This document shows, in pieces, positions 45,988 to 54,028 of a DNA stretch of 64,000 nt. The notes under the pieces are model-generated. The model searched no databases. It saw only the letters and a program-made list of their open reading frames with translations, and was not told the origin of the DNA. This DNA is from Bacteroides acidifaciens (GTDB lineage Bacteria > Bacteroidota > Bacteroidia > Bacteroidales > Bacteroidaceae), in assembly GCF_024623065.1 (NCBI RefSeq), contig NZ_JANJZR010000005.1, positions 1 through 64,000 of the forward strand, in the 5' to 3' direction. Numbering within the stretch: the first letter of the stretch is position 1; each line of letters opens with the position of its first letter. The position numbers and the translations under genes are program-made.

Positions 45988-46282
45988 AATCCGAAACGTC
46001 CAAACCGTTCTCGTTGCAAAGGTCTTTAATGCGCTTCTCCAACTTCTCCACGCTGTAGCCTTGTGAGGACTTACCTAACGTGTCATTGGTAAGCACAATC
46101 ATCCGCTTTAGCACCTTTATAGCGGCTATGGCTATCGTGCGTTGGTCTGTGTCGGCATTGTACTCACTATCCCAGTCGCTTATCTTCACATCAGCAAGTG
46201 CCTTTTGCAAAGCAAGGCGGCTTGGGGTATAGGGTTCAAGCTCACCCACCAACGCATTGTATTTTGTCAAAGTTCCCATCAC
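45944..46282 (-). CDS. Head-tail connector / adaptor-like protein
   Basis: 112 aa, all-helical, with SDWDSEYNADTDQRTIAIAAIKVLKRMIV in a pattern like HK97 gp6-type DNA-packaging adaptors. It lies 2 nt after the preceding small gene. Function is inferred from gene order (major capsid, small protein, adaptor, stopper). Confidence 0.6.
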   Translation of the reverse strand: MMGTLTKYNALVGELEPYTPSRLALQKALADVKISDWDSEYNADTDQRTIAIAAIKVLKRMIVLTNDTLGKSSQGYSVEKLEKRIKDLCNENGLDVSDFVEVSSITDGSNLW

Positions 46283-46284
46283 TA

Positions 46285-46617
46285 CTATTTTTCAAGGGCT
46301 TCTTTCAAAGCCGTTACACTCTCATCTGAAAGGGCTTCAATCGCTTTGGTTACACCTTTAACCCCGGCATTTTTGGCAACGGGGGCATTGATGGATTCCA
46401 AAGCATCCTTTACCACATTCAAATCATATTCATTGTCTTGGAAAGTGACCTTTTCAGCCTGTTTGCTTTCCAAAGACTTAATCACACAAATGCCCCTTGC
46501 AACCAAATCATTAACTCGGTTAAGCTCATCGGTATGCAAGGTTTCACCTACCTTGTAGATTTTGCCTTTGTCGTTTTTGTCTATAAACGCTTTCTTTACT
46601 GTCAGTTCCATAAGCAA
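46285..46617 (-). CDS. Small head-region protein
   Basis: 110 aa: an N-terminal SH3-like or beta part (VKKAFIDKNDKGKIYKVGETLHTDELNRVNDLVARGICVI) followed by a helical C-terminal part. It sits between major capsid and adaptor genes. It may be a head-completion protein; I do not recognise the family. Confidence 0.6.
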   Translation of the reverse strand: MLMELTVKKAFIDKNDKGKIYKVGETLHTDELNRVNDLVARGICVIKSLESKQAEKVTFQDNEYDLNVVKDALESINAPVAKNAGVKGVTKAIEALSDESVTALKEALEK

Positions 46618-46622
46618 AAGGT

Positions 46623-47858
46623 TTAGCCTACTTCAAGAGATGTTGCGCTCTCAAATTCGGATTTAGTCCAATAGGTACGTGCCACACCGTTTGCATCGGC
46701 AGGAACTTCCTTTTCTTCAAAACCACGGACTTGCAAACAGATAATAGCACCAATCTCAGTGATAAGAGGCAGCAAGCGTCCAGAGCCTTGTGTATATTCG
46801 GCTGCAACTTGACCTGTGGATTCCCCAGTACGCCACTTGGCGATACGAATACCACCGCCAGCGTTCATGTAGTCCACGTTTTCTTCCTCTATCAACTCGC
46901 TATCTTCAATGGCGGGCTGAATTTCACCGATAACCCCGGCAGGCTTGATACAGATAAAGTTGTGATTCCACGGTTCAAGCGATTTACGCTTACCGTCCAT
47001 ATCCATACCCATTTTACGGGTAATCACCGTTACAGGGGGGATTTCATTACCAGCAAGCAAATCTGCCATCTGAGCCGTTGTTACGGTCTGAGCCTTTTTA
47101 TCGTTACCATGTACCAACAAACGGGTCGTTTCGTCCATACGCAACCAAAAATAGAGGTCTTGGCTCATAAGGATTTCGCCCGGCTCAATGCCACGGTTAC
47201 GCAGGTCACTACAGATAGCCGACAACATCAAAACGGGGGACAACTTGCCAGCTTTGGTATTGGCAGAGTTCCACAAGAAAGCTGATACCAGCTTGTTTGT
47301 TTCCGGCATTTGATAATCCACCTCGTACTTACGTCCACCCGGATTGTTGATTTCCGGCACGAACTGAGCCACACCCCAATTAGAGAATGCCATCAGAGCG
47401 ATAAAGTCCATCACGTCCTTACAGCCCAAATAAGCATCTTTCATGTCGTGGGTAAGGAGCTTTTCAATTTGCTTCACCTTAGCGGATTCACTCAAACGGG
47501 GATTTTCGTAAACCTCCATCAGTTTACGGTAATCACGTGCATACATGGGGAACTTGTGACCCACACGGGGGATTTCCTTAGTCCACACATCGAAGCCGTC
47601 AGAACGCCTCATAGGTGTAGGTGATTCATCACCAATCAATGTAGCCATGATACGCAAGTTGTACTTACCTACAAGTGCCTCGGCAGTCAATGACATTTGG
47701 GGCGTGTTGGTAGTAAACCAGCTATCACAGTACATCTTCTGAAAAAGGGTTGTTTCACGTTCGGAAGCCTTATCAAAAGTCTTTTTCCACGTTGCTAAAA
47801 AGTCAAGCGGTTTGCCGTCCTTGTGAAGCCCTTTGAATGTTGAAAAAATAGATTTCAT
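46623..47858 (-). CDS. Major capsid protein
   Basis: 411 aa, the largest gene between scaffold/fibre and connector genes. It starts MKSIFSTFKGLHKDGKPLDFLATWKKTFD, a helical arm, with later HK97-like features such as SQDLYFWLRMDETTRLLV and KPAGVIGEIQPAIED. The fold assignment comes from position and length plus loose similarity to Bacteroidales capsid proteins, not from a single decisive motif. No protease gene is found nearby, and the scaffold is separate. Confidence 0.8.
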   Translation of the reverse strand: MKSIFSTFKGLHKDGKPLDFLATWKKTFDKASERETTLFQKMYCDSWFTTNTPQMSLTAEALVGKYNLRIMATLIGDESPTPMRRSDGFDVWTKEIPRVGHKFPMYARDYRKLMEVYENPRLSESAKVKQIEKLLTHDMKDAYLGCKDVMDFIALMAFSNWGVAQFVPEINNPGGRKYEVDYQMPETNKLVSAFLWNSANTKAGKLSPVLMLSAICSDLRNRGIEPGEILMSQDLYFWLRMDETTRLLVHGNDKKAQTVTTAQMADLLAGNEIPPVTVITRKMGMDMDGKRKSLEPWNHNFICIKPAGVIGEIQPAIEDSELIEEENVDYMNAGGGIRIAKWRTGESTGQVAAEYTQGSGRLLPLITEIGAIICLQVRGFEEKEVPADANGVARTYWTKSEFESATSLEVG

Positions 47859-47877
47859 GTCGTTACGCTAATTTTAG

Positions 47878-48525
47878 TTAGTGTGATTTCGTTAATTTCA
47901 CGTGGGGATTCCCTTTCAAGTAATCGCCCGTAGTGTCCTTTTGCCCGGCAGGGATAGGCGGCACACGTCTTTCGTACATTGCGTATTGCATGGTGTCGGC
48001 AGAAACATCTACAGAGGTTTCAAACTCGCCTACTTCCACATCGGCAATCAGTACGGAGTTGGAAGTGCCACGCTCCTTTGATTTTGCGGCAGTTTGTCCG
48101 TCCGAAACAACCTCTACCAATACATCATCCTTTACAAGCCCGGCAATGGCTTTGGAGAGAGTGACAATGTAATTGTTTCCGTTTCGCTCAATCTTTTCGA
48201 TTGTGGGAACATCGGCAATGGCTGTAGCGGCTGTGCCGTCTTTCAGCACCAAATCACCAACGGCAAAGCAAGGCTCGTAGAACTCATCCACGTACAGGCT
48301 TACTTTCTTGGTGTTTTCCGCATCCACTTCCACCACTTTTGCAGTCTTGATGACTTGCACCGTCCTTTTCACCTCATCCTTGATAGCAAGCGTTCCGGCA
48401 GGCACGGTATCGCCAACAGCGAAATGTTGGTTTTCCACGTCCAGATTGAAGCCGCCTTGCACGATAGAGGGCGAACCCGTGAAAATGGGTCGCATCCCGG
48501 TAAATGAAGCAGTCTTTCTTTTCAT
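47878..48525 (-). CDS. Head fibre / decoration protein
   Basis: 215 aa, beta-rich. A compact N-terminal part (GFNLDVENQHFAVGDTVPAGTLAI; DEFYEPCFAVGDLVLKDGTAATAI) looks like two copies of a small beta domain (FAVGDxVxxGT / FAVGDLVLKDGT), as in head-fibre-type proteins of Bacteroides phages. It lies between scaffold and major capsid genes, the usual place. Surface decoration of the capsid is inferred. Confidence 0.7.
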   Translation of the reverse strand: MKRKTASFTGMRPIFTGSPSIVQGGFNLDVENQHFAVGDTVPAGTLAIKDEVKRTVQVIKTAKVVEVDAENTKKVSLYVDEFYEPCFAVGDLVLKDGTAATAIADVPTIEKIERNGNNYIVTLSKAIAGLVKDDVLVEVVSDGQTAAKSKERGTSNSVLIADVEVGEFETSVDVSADTMQYAMYERRVPPIPAGQKDTTGDYLKGNPHVKLTKSH

Positions 48526-48533
48526 TTCATCTT

Positions 48534-49139
48534 TTATTTTACGGTTATTGATTCCAGCAAGCTATCAGCAGCTTCATCAATTTGCTTTTCACTTGCCGCC
48601 TTAGAACCCCCTGAGTGTTCATCATCAAGCCCATTTGTAATAAGCTCCTGTTTGTAAGCGGAAACGGCATCCTCAATATCTTCATCATCGGAGATTGATT
48701 TTGCCAAACGGTCACGGAGATAAGCCGGGATTTTGTGCTTTTCCATAGCCTTAACTACTTCCTTCGCACGGGCTTCTTTGCTTTCTTTGGCTTCGTAGTT
48801 AGCAATCTTTTCCTCCATTTCCTTTAACCTCTTTTCAGTCGCTTCGTCCAAAGCCACCTTGCCCTTACGTTTAGATTCTTCTTCCTTACGCTTTCTTTCT
48901 TCCTCTTCCTCATCCTCGGTTTGGGTTGGTTTCTTTTTGTTTGCCCATCGGGTTGCTTCACCTTGACTTTCCTTAGCCACTTCCGCAATCAGATTTGCCG
49001 TACTTTCTATTGCCTCATCATCGGTAGAATCATCCTCAATGCTGCCACCCATTTTTTCGGTTATCGCTTTAAGGTACTTCTCCGAAAGACCAGTGTCTTT
49101 ACACAAGCCTTTGACTTTCTCAAAGAGTTTCTTATTCAT
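48534..49139 (-). CDS. Capsid scaffolding protein
   Basis: 201 aa, highly charged, with an acidic/basic coiled-coil middle (EDEEEEERKRKEEESKRKGK, residues about 70-95) and helical ends. This composition and the location directly upstream of the head-fibre and major-capsid genes are typical of scaffold proteins that guide procapsid assembly. It starts a transcription unit: promoter element and operator-like palindrome lie upstream. Confidence 0.75.
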   Translation of the reverse strand: MNKKLFEKVKGLCKDTGLSEKYLKAITEKMGGSIEDDSTDDEAIESTANLIAEVAKESQGEATRWANKKKPTQTEDEEEEERKRKEEESKRKGKVALDEATEKRLKEMEEKIANYEAKESKEARAKEVVKAMEKHKIPAYLRDRLAKSISDDEDIEDAVSAYKQELITNGLDDEHSGGSKAASEKQIDEAADSLLESITVK

Positions 49140-49178
49140 TGTTGCTTTTGTTATTTAGTAAGTTGAACTTCTACAGAG

Positions 49179-49186
49179 CAAAGATA
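49179..49186 (-). promoter_or_regulatory. -7 element for the scaffold/capsid/tail unit
   Basis: Minus-strand TATCTTTG, 39 bp before the scaffold ATG. No good -33 box; the palindrome at 49203-49221 takes its place, as at site A. Confidence 0.6.
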
Positions 49187-49202
49187 TGAAATAAAATCAT
49201 AT

Positions 49203-49221
49203 ATGCGTTCTATAAACACAC
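49203..49221. promoter_or_regulatory. Palindromic operator, site C
   Basis: ATGCGTT-CTATA-AACACAC, an imperfect version of the ATGTGTT-N5-AACACAT palindrome (one change per arm), directly upstream of the -7 element of the scaffold unit. Confidence 0.5.
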
Positions 49222-49317
49222 ATATTTTACTCGGTAAATTACTTGCCTATTAGCATCTTACGCTTAAAAACAAGACGTAAAAGCGATTTTTCATTTACTA
49301 TATTCAATATAACAAAT

Positions 49318-49336
49318 ATGTGTTTGATTAACACAA
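49318..49336. promoter_or_regulatory. Palindromic operator, site D
   Basis: ATGTGTT-TGATT-AACACAA: one mismatch from the consensus palindrome. It lies in the 457-nt gap 49140-49596 between two divergent units. Confidence 0.5.
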
Positions 49337-49362
49337 TAGGAATAATATTTTTCACTCAACAA

Positions 49363-49520
49363 AAATATATCCTCAAAAAAGCACAAAATATATCCTGTTT
49401 TGCAGTAAATATATCCATTCGAGCATTTCCACCCATCTTAAATAAAGGAAATTACCACTAAAAGACTATCAAAACCAACTATCACATAGGTATTTTGAAA
49501 ATATATCCAAAAATATATCC
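49363..49520 (+). repeat. Five copies of AAATATATCC in the divergent promoter region
   Basis: Identical 10-mers start at 49363, 49386, 49407, 49499 and 49511. The first three are 21-23 bp apart (two helical turns). The last ends 6 bp before the TTTG of the plus-strand promoter. They probably bind a regulator of that promoter. Confidence 0.65.
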
Positions 49521-49526
49521 GAATAC

Positions 49527-49557
49527 TTTGTTATATTAAATATATAGCCTATATTTG
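49527..49557 (+). promoter_or_regulatory. Promoter of the plus-strand accessory unit
   Basis: TTTG (49527-49530), 19-bp spacer, TATATTTG (49550-49557): an exact Bacteroidota promoter, 39 bp before the first gene's ATG and next to the AAATATATCC repeats. Confidence 0.75.
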
Positions 49558-49596
49558 CATCGTAATAAGATTGATAACGTTTAAAATATATGTGAT

Positions 49597-49836
49597 ATGG
49601 ATGTGAATTATATTCTAATAAAAGGAAACAAGCATTTTAAGTGCCACAGTTTAGCAGAAATGGCTATCTATTTTAGCTTGTCCGTAACCAGCAATGGAAG
49701 CGTAATCTGTGATGGCTACCATGATACAATGTCTTATTCTAAAGAGTGGAGCCACGAAGATATTATTACCGATTTCATACGCAACAGAGTAGAGAAAGTA
49801 GTACCTGATGTTGAAATATACAAAGTACAAAAATAA
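49597..49836 (+). CDS. Small phage protein, first gene of the accessory unit
   Basis: 79 aa: beta-rich start (MDVNYILIKGNKHFKCHSLAEMAIYFSL) and acidic helical end (ITDFIRNRVEKVVPDVEIYKVQK). It directly follows the strong promoter at 49527-49557. I do not recognise it; early regulatory or anti-host functions are common for such genes but nothing in the sequence shows one. Confidence 0.65.
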   Translation: MDVNYILIKGNKHFKCHSLAEMAIYFSLSVTSNGSVICDGYHDTMSYSKEWSHEDIITDFIRNRVEKVVPDVEIYKVQK

Positions 49837-49861
49837 TAATGCAACACTAAATTTTCAGATT

Positions 49862-50113
49862 ATGGCAACTAAGAGTATTGATAAAAAGAAAACATTGGAA
49901 TATGCGGTAGCATTTTACTTCTATGATTCGGGATGTGTAAACTTTATGATGGGTAATATCATGTACCAGCATATCAAAACCATTTATGACGAAAGGGCAG
50001 ACGGCAGAGGGCAAAACACATTAGAGGTAGTTTACAACTACAAAAAAATGAAATATGAAGTGCTGTGCCTCACAAACAGCAAATTAGCTCAAAAAGAAAT
50101 ATCAATACTATAA
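49862..50113 (+). CDS. Small phage protein
   Basis: 83 aa starting MATKSIDKKKTLEYAVAF; one mixed alpha/beta domain, no known motif. The ATG at 49862 is chosen because the longer frame overlaps the previous gene and this start follows a stop codon closely. Part of the unit transcribed from 49527. Confidence 0.6.
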   Translation: MATKSIDKKKTLEYAVAFYFYDSGCVNFMMGNIMYQHIKTIYDERADGRGQNTLEVVYNYKKMKYEVLCLTNSKLAQKEISIL

Positions 50114-50124
50114 TACATATTGCC

Positions 50125-50490
50125 ATGACACAGAAAGAATTTGAAGAAAGAACCGGGTTGAAGCTAACAGCGGACAACTATATAGAGGTTGAAACTTGCT
50201 ACATGAATACAGACCTTGATAAAGATGCGTTTTGCAAGTTGTGGATGAAAAACCCGGCAGCTCTGAAAGAAATAGAGCAAAAAACGGTGTTAGTTCGTGA
50301 ACTTTACGAAGAACGCAAATGTCTTGAAAACTTTCTTATAGAACAAGCCGAAAAGTGGAGTGCATTAGATTTAAGAGAAAAAGCAATAACCATGATTGGC
50401 GAGCGTGAATACCTCAGAAGAAAATTAGCAAAAGGATACAACCTTTGGGAATTAGACAAAGAACTATTAGACGAAATTTTAAGAAAGTAA
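50125..50490 (+). CDS. Small helical phage protein
   Basis: 121 aa, largely helical and charged, with a start like MTQKEFEERTGLKLTADNY, a motif common in small Bacteroidales phage proteins (xEEFExRTGLxVTxEEY). It lies 11 nt after the previous gene. Function unknown. Confidence 0.65.
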   Translation: MTQKEFEERTGLKLTADNYIEVETCYMNTDLDKDAFCKLWMKNPAALKEIEQKTVLVRELYEERKCLENFLIEQAEKWSALDLREKAITMIGEREYLRRKLAKGYNLWELDKELLDEILRK

Positions 50491-50533
50491 TAACCAGTAG
50501 GGTAGCAATCCCCTACACAATACAAATAAGATT

Positions 50534-50713
50534 ATGAAACTTTTAGAGATACATAAAAAGGGTATTAATGCCCACAATAAAGAAGTAAGCTATTACGGCT
50601 TAGATTACACGACTAAGAAAGTGTTATTTGAAGTCGAAGAACTCAATGAGGCTATTGAGCAAGCCGTTTCTTTTGGCTATCAAAAATGGGCTGAAATAAC
50701 AATGATGTTCTAA
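50534..50713 (+). CDS. Small phage protein, 59 aa
   Basis: Short gene starting MKLLEIHKKGINAHNKE. It is in line with its neighbours in spacing (43 nt after the previous stop) and ends KWAEITMMF. Mixed alpha/beta; unknown function. Confidence 0.5.
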   Translation: MKLLEIHKKGINAHNKEVSYYGLDYTTKKVLFEVEELNEAIEQAVSFGYQKWAEITMMF

Positions 50714-50755
50714 GTTTAACCCGGTAGTCTTTGGGCTACCACAATGCAACACCGA

Positions 50756-50896
50756 ATGAAAAGATATTATTTGCAAGGCAAAGAGATTAGCGAAAAACAA
50801 GCTAAAGCCATTGAAGCCCAAAATCAGAAGTACATAAGCAGCAATGATTTTACGCTTTGGGCAAAGTGCCAATTTGTAACAGTAGTAACCAAGTAA
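50756..50896 (+). CDS. Small phage protein, 46 aa
   Basis: Starts MKRYYLQGKEISEKQAKAIE and ends VTVVTK. Basic and helical; an in-frame ATG at 50744 would add four residues. Similar short proteins sit in the same position of the plus-strand unit. Function unknown. Confidence 0.45.
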   Translation: MKRYYLQGKEISEKQAKAIEAQNQKYISSNDFTLWAKCQFVTVVTK

Positions 50897-50907
50897 ATTT
50901 CAGAATT

Positions 50908-51087
50908 ATGAATGAATACACTTACATCATTTTCGACCATAACGGCAGACGTTTGGGAAAGATTGAGTTTGGAGTGCGCAACAGCGTACCATCCGCAAAA
51001 GAAATAAAAGAAGCCATTAAAGATGGCTTTCCCAACGGGACGACTTATAAATTACTCGTTCCAATAAGCGTGTGTATCAACCAATAA
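50908..51087 (+). CDS. Small phage protein, 59 aa
   Basis: Starts MNEYTYIIFDHNGRRLGKIE, a beta-hairpin-like N-terminus, followed by a helix (SAKEIKEAIKDGF). The start at 50908 directly follows the preceding stop codon region. Unknown function. Confidence 0.5.
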   Translation: MNEYTYIIFDHNGRRLGKIEFGVRNSVPSAKEIKEAIKDGFPNGTTYKLLVPISVCINQ

Positions 51088-51098
51088 AATTTTAGGAT

Positions 51099-51311
51099 AT
51101 GGGAATATTGAAAGATGCAATTTTAGCGGCAATACAGCAGGAACACCCGGATGCTCATTGGGTGGGAAACGAAAAACCCCACATGATAGAATCTACAGCG
51201 CAAGCAAAATACAATGACGTTAGACGTGTTGAACGCAATTATACTAAAGGCGTTCACAAGGCAAGAAAGGAGGCTCACAATGGCAATAGTAACAGTACAA
51301 GACATTTATAG
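51099..51311 (+). CDS. Small phage protein, 70 aa
   Basis: Starts MGILKDAILAAIQQEHPDAHW; basic C-terminal half (VRRVERNYTKGVHKARKEAHNG). Its 3' end overlaps the next gene by 32 nt. Unknown function. Confidence 0.5.
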   Translation: MGILKDAILAAIQQEHPDAHWVGNEKPHMIESTAQAKYNDVRRVERNYTKGVHKARKEAHNGNSNSTRHL

Positions 51312-51474
51312 ATGTGATTCATGCAAGGCAGCATCAGACGAATTAGGAAGAGGATGTAAGCATGGTATGCTCTTCCCTCTAATGCTTATAATGGGAAACT
51401 TTACTGAGTGTATGAACTATGAGTTTGATGCCGAAAAGGTAAAACTTCAACTAAAACGAAAGGAGGCAAAATAA
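51280..51474 (+). CDS. Small cysteine-containing phage protein
   Basis: 64 aa with a Cys pair (YRCDSCKAASDELGRGCKHGM) that may bind a metal. The ATG at 51280 has a clear ribosome site (AAAGGAGG) and follows inside the upstream gene's end, so translation is coupled. Unknown function. Confidence 0.6.
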   Translation: MAIVTVQDIYRCDSCKAASDELGRGCKHGMLFPLMLIMGNFTECMNYEFDAEKVKLQLKRKEAK

Positions 51475-51475
51475 G

Positions 51476-51751
51476 ATGGCAACACTGATAAAGACAGACG
51501 GAAGTAAATTGGAAATCCAACCTCAAAACGGGCTGGACTTCCAACTGGATGAACTGCAAAAGTTCGTAGATGGTTACATTGATATTATAAACCTACACAA
51601 TGGGGATATTCTCGTAATCAATGATAATGGGAAAGACGTTTTAGATTCCAACGAAACAGCCACGGAAATAGCGCATAAACACAATGCTATTTTTGGTTGG
51701 GATTATATTTGTGGCGATGTCGTTATGTGTAAAGATGAGGAGGTGCAATAA
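51476..51751 (+). CDS. Small phage protein before the methyltransferase
   Basis: 91 aa, beginning MATLIKTDGSKLEIQPQNGL, with repeated beta-strand segments (DILVINDNGKDVLD) and an end that overlaps the methyltransferase start by one base. A GGAGG ribosome site precedes it. The one-base overlap means the methyltransferase is translated together with this gene. Unknown function. Confidence 0.65.
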   Translation: MATLIKTDGSKLEIQPQNGLDFQLDELQKFVDGYIDIINLHNGDILVINDNGKDVLDSNETATEIAHKHNAIFGWDYICGDVVMCKDEEVQ

Positions 51752-52825
51752 TGGAAATTCATAAATTCCCTTATAACTGGAAGCTGGCAGAAGCCAATTT
51801 CACTAAAGACAAAGGCAAAGTGTTTTCTTGTTTTGCGTGTGGTGGCGGTTCAACTATGGGCTACAAGTTGGCAGGGTTTGATGTGATAGGTTGCAATGAA
51901 ATAGACCCTAAAGTGAATCAGGTGTATGTAACCAACCATGCACCACGGTTCAATTTTTTAGGGGATATAAGAGAATTGAGAGAGAGAGAGAGAGAGAGAG
52001 CTACCGCCCGAACTTTATAACTTGGATATTTTGGACGGCTCACCCCCATGTTCCACTTTCTCCTTATCCGGCAACCGTGAAAAGGATTGGGGCAAAGAAA
52101 AGGTGTTCAGAGAGGGGCAAACGGCACAAGTTCTTGATACACTTTTCTTCGACTTCATTGCTTTGGCAAAAGCACTGCAACCAAAGGTTGTGATAGCGGA
52201 AAATGTGAAAGGCTTGCTTATGGGTAATGCCATAGATTATGTAAGGCGCATTTACAAGGACTTTGAAGATGCTGGGTATTATTGCCAACACTTCTTACTT
52301 GATGCTTCTAAAATGGGAGTACCACAAATGCGAAACCGGGTGTTCTTTGTATGTATTAGGCATGATTTGGGCGTGAATTTCTTGAAAGTGTCTGACCTCT
52401 TCAATGTTGAGCCACATATTTGCATGGACTTCAACGAGCCGGGGATTTGCTACGGAGAATTTGCGGATTACATGGGCAAACCATACGGCAAGCGCATGAA
52501 AGAAATGTTTGATAATAGAACACATGGGGATATTGATATGTCAAATGCTTATCGGAAGCTGACAGGCAAAAGAGGATTTTTCAATCAATGTTATTTGTAT
52601 GAGGATGAAATTTGCAACACGCTTACGGCTCATGCAGACAGCACGATTCCTTTTAATAAGCCTGTGTATTTATCAAAATCTGAGGTGTGCAACGCTTCTA
52701 CTTTCCCGCAAGACTATGATTTTTGCGGTTTTTCACCGCACTACATTTGCGGTATGAGTGTACCGCCTGTTATGATGGCGCAAGTGTCTACACGAGTTTA
52801 CGAACAATGGCTATCAAATTTATAA
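51751..52825 (+). CDS. Phase-variable C5 cytosine DNA methyltransferase, currently OFF (frame broken in an AG repeat)
   Basis: Methylates cytosine at C5 in a sequence context I cannot predict. The first 76 codons hold motif I (VFSCFACGGGSTMGYKLAGF, residues 24-43). An (AG)11 tract (51979-52000) then puts translation out of frame, to a stop at 52018-52020. The rest continues one base out of phase with DGSPPCSTFS (motif IV, catalytic Cys), IAENVKGLL (motif VI), GVPQMRNRVFF (motif VIII) and MAQVSTRVYEQW (motif X). Adding one AG unit or removing two restores a complete enzyme of 358 aa, with LPPELYNLDILDGSPPC at the join and Cys101 as nucleophile. No other break or missing motif is visible. No cognate restriction endonuclease is next to it. 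Confidence 0.9.
51978..52000 (+). repeat. Dinucleotide repeat, phase-variation switch
   Basis: Pure (GA)11-G, equal to (AG)11 at 51979-52000, inside the methyltransferase reading frame. It is the only long simple repeat I noticed in the window. Slipped-strand mispairing here would switch the enzyme ON with 12 or 9 AG units. Confidence 0.9.
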
Positions 52826-52830
52826 TTGGA

Positions 52831-53064
52831 ATGAAAACACTAACAGTTGGAGAACTTATACAAAAACTTAAAAAAATGCCTAAAGCAGCCAATGTTTGGA
52901 TGCTAACAGATAGAAAAGAATCAAATTGGGATGAAGATAATGCGACTTTTAGGCGTGTTCATGGAATAACTTACGTTGAAAAAGAAATCGTATATCCAAA
53001 CGATGGTTTTACAGATAAAACAGAAATTAATGTTTTACTTGAAATAGAAGAGGATGAGATATGA
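52831..53064 (+). CDS. Small acidic phage protein
   Basis: 77 aa starting MKTLTVGELIQKLKKMPKAANVW, a segment typical of small phage proteins (xxxELIxxLxxxPxDAxV). Acidic end (LEIEEDEI). It starts 6 nt after the methyltransferase stop and overlaps the next gene by 4 nt. Confidence 0.6.
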   Translation: MKTLTVGELIQKLKKMPKAANVWMLTDRKESNWDEDNATFRRVHGITYVEKEIVYPNDGFTDKTEINVLLEIEEDEI

Positions 53065-53294
53065 GAAAGTTACGTGCAATATGGCAGCTTATCAAAGCTG
53101 ATAAATGGGCTTTATTCACTTATGAAAATGCCCCGGAAGACCCAGTATGGGCAACTTTCCCATTTTTTCGGTGGAACATATCGGAGAAATGCGACTACTT
53201 TTTCAGACTGATTAAAGAACGTCTGTATAGTATTGATAATTACAACAGTGCTTTAACTAATGAGCGTAAAATATATGAGGATAACGAACAATGA
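53061..53294 (+). CDS. Small phage protein, 77 aa
   Basis: Helical start MRKLRAIWQLIKADKWALF, followed by an aromatic-rich segment (FPFFRWNISEKCDYFFRL). It overlaps both neighbours by 4 nt. Unknown function. Confidence 0.6.
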   Translation: MRKLRAIWQLIKADKWALFTYENAPEDPVWATFPFFRWNISEKCDYFFRLIKERLYSIDNYNSALTNERKIYEDNEQ

Positions 53295-53476
53295 TTGAAA
53301 AATGGTACGAGGTATCTTGTGATATATGCGGTTGTAAACTTATTCAATATGCAATGTTTCAGCCAACGCCTACCGAATTACGGAGAAACGGTATAAAAGT
53401 TAAAATCTATAATGGCAAGATTCACACTTATTGTGATGAATGTTATGAGAAGATAAGAAAAGGAGGTAAACGATGA
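53291..53476 (+). CDS. Small zinc-ribbon-like phage protein
   Basis: 61 aa with two Cys pairs (SCDICGC near residue 9-15, CDECYEK near the end) in a C-x2-C ... C-x2-C layout that can bind zinc. Overlaps both neighbours by 4 nt. Function unknown. Confidence 0.65.
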   Translation: MIEKWYEVSCDICGCKLIQYAMFQPTPTELRRNGIKVKIYNGKIHTYCDECYEKIRKGGKR

Positions 53477-53727
53477 ACACTACATTAAGAAATGCTTTCA
53501 AGAAAGCGGAAGATAAACACCGTGAATCAATTATAGCACTACAAGCTATTGATAAACATCTTGCTTTTTCAGGATTTAGAGGGAACGAGCCTAAAATATC
53601 AATGGCGGCAGGGGATGATATTTTACTTGTGTGGCAATGTAAAGAAATGGATAAAGAAACAATCATCGAAATCATGGAATCAAGAGGGTATATAACACCC
53701 GATGATTTTGTAGGAGTGTTCGACTAA
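53473..53727 (+). CDS. Small phage protein, 84 aa
   Basis: Starts MNTTLRNAFKKAEDKHRE with a GGAGG ribosome site overlapping the previous gene's end. One small mixed alpha/beta domain; the C-terminus (IMESRGYITPDDFVGVFD) is acidic. Unknown function. Confidence 0.6.
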   Translation: MNTTLRNAFKKAEDKHRESIIALQAIDKHLAFSGFRGNEPKISMAAGDDILLVWQCKEMDKETIIEIMESRGYITPDDFVGVFD

Positions 53728-53738
53728 AGTATAAAGCA

Positions 53739-54023
53739 ATGAGGTACGCACTTAGGAAGCAAGCTAAAATAGCCTCTGTGTATAGTGAGGCTTATTTGAA
53801 AGAACACATCATAAGCAGCCTTGATTCTTATTTTGGCAAATGCGATGATGAGCGTATAACGGATGATATTTCACAAGAGGGATATGTAACCAGTACTGGA
53901 GAAGATTATCCACTTTTGAAAATAAACGACCTTGCGGATGATAACGCTATGTTGGAGTTCGCCGTTATAGGTTTGGAATGTGATATATTAAAATTGTCTT
54001 TTTTAGGACGAATAAAAGGATAA
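53739..54023 (+). CDS. Small acidic phage protein, 94 aa
   Basis: Starts MRYALRKQAKIASVYSEAYLKEHI, with acidic patches (GKCDDERITDDISQEGY) and a short hydrophobic end. It stands 11 nt after the previous gene and 5 nt before the next. Unknown function. Confidence 0.6.
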   Translation: MRYALRKQAKIASVYSEAYLKEHIISSLDSYFGKCDDERITDDISQEGYVTSTGEDYPLLKINDLADDNAMLEFAVIGLECDILKLSFLGRIKG

Positions 54024-54028
54024 ACACA

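Noticed and set aside
52022..52825. A separate gene starting at TTG 52022 for the second methyltransferase half
   Set aside because: The TTG is inside the conserved block LYNLDILDGSPPC, no ribosome site precedes it, and motif I would be missing. The split is explained by the AG tract.
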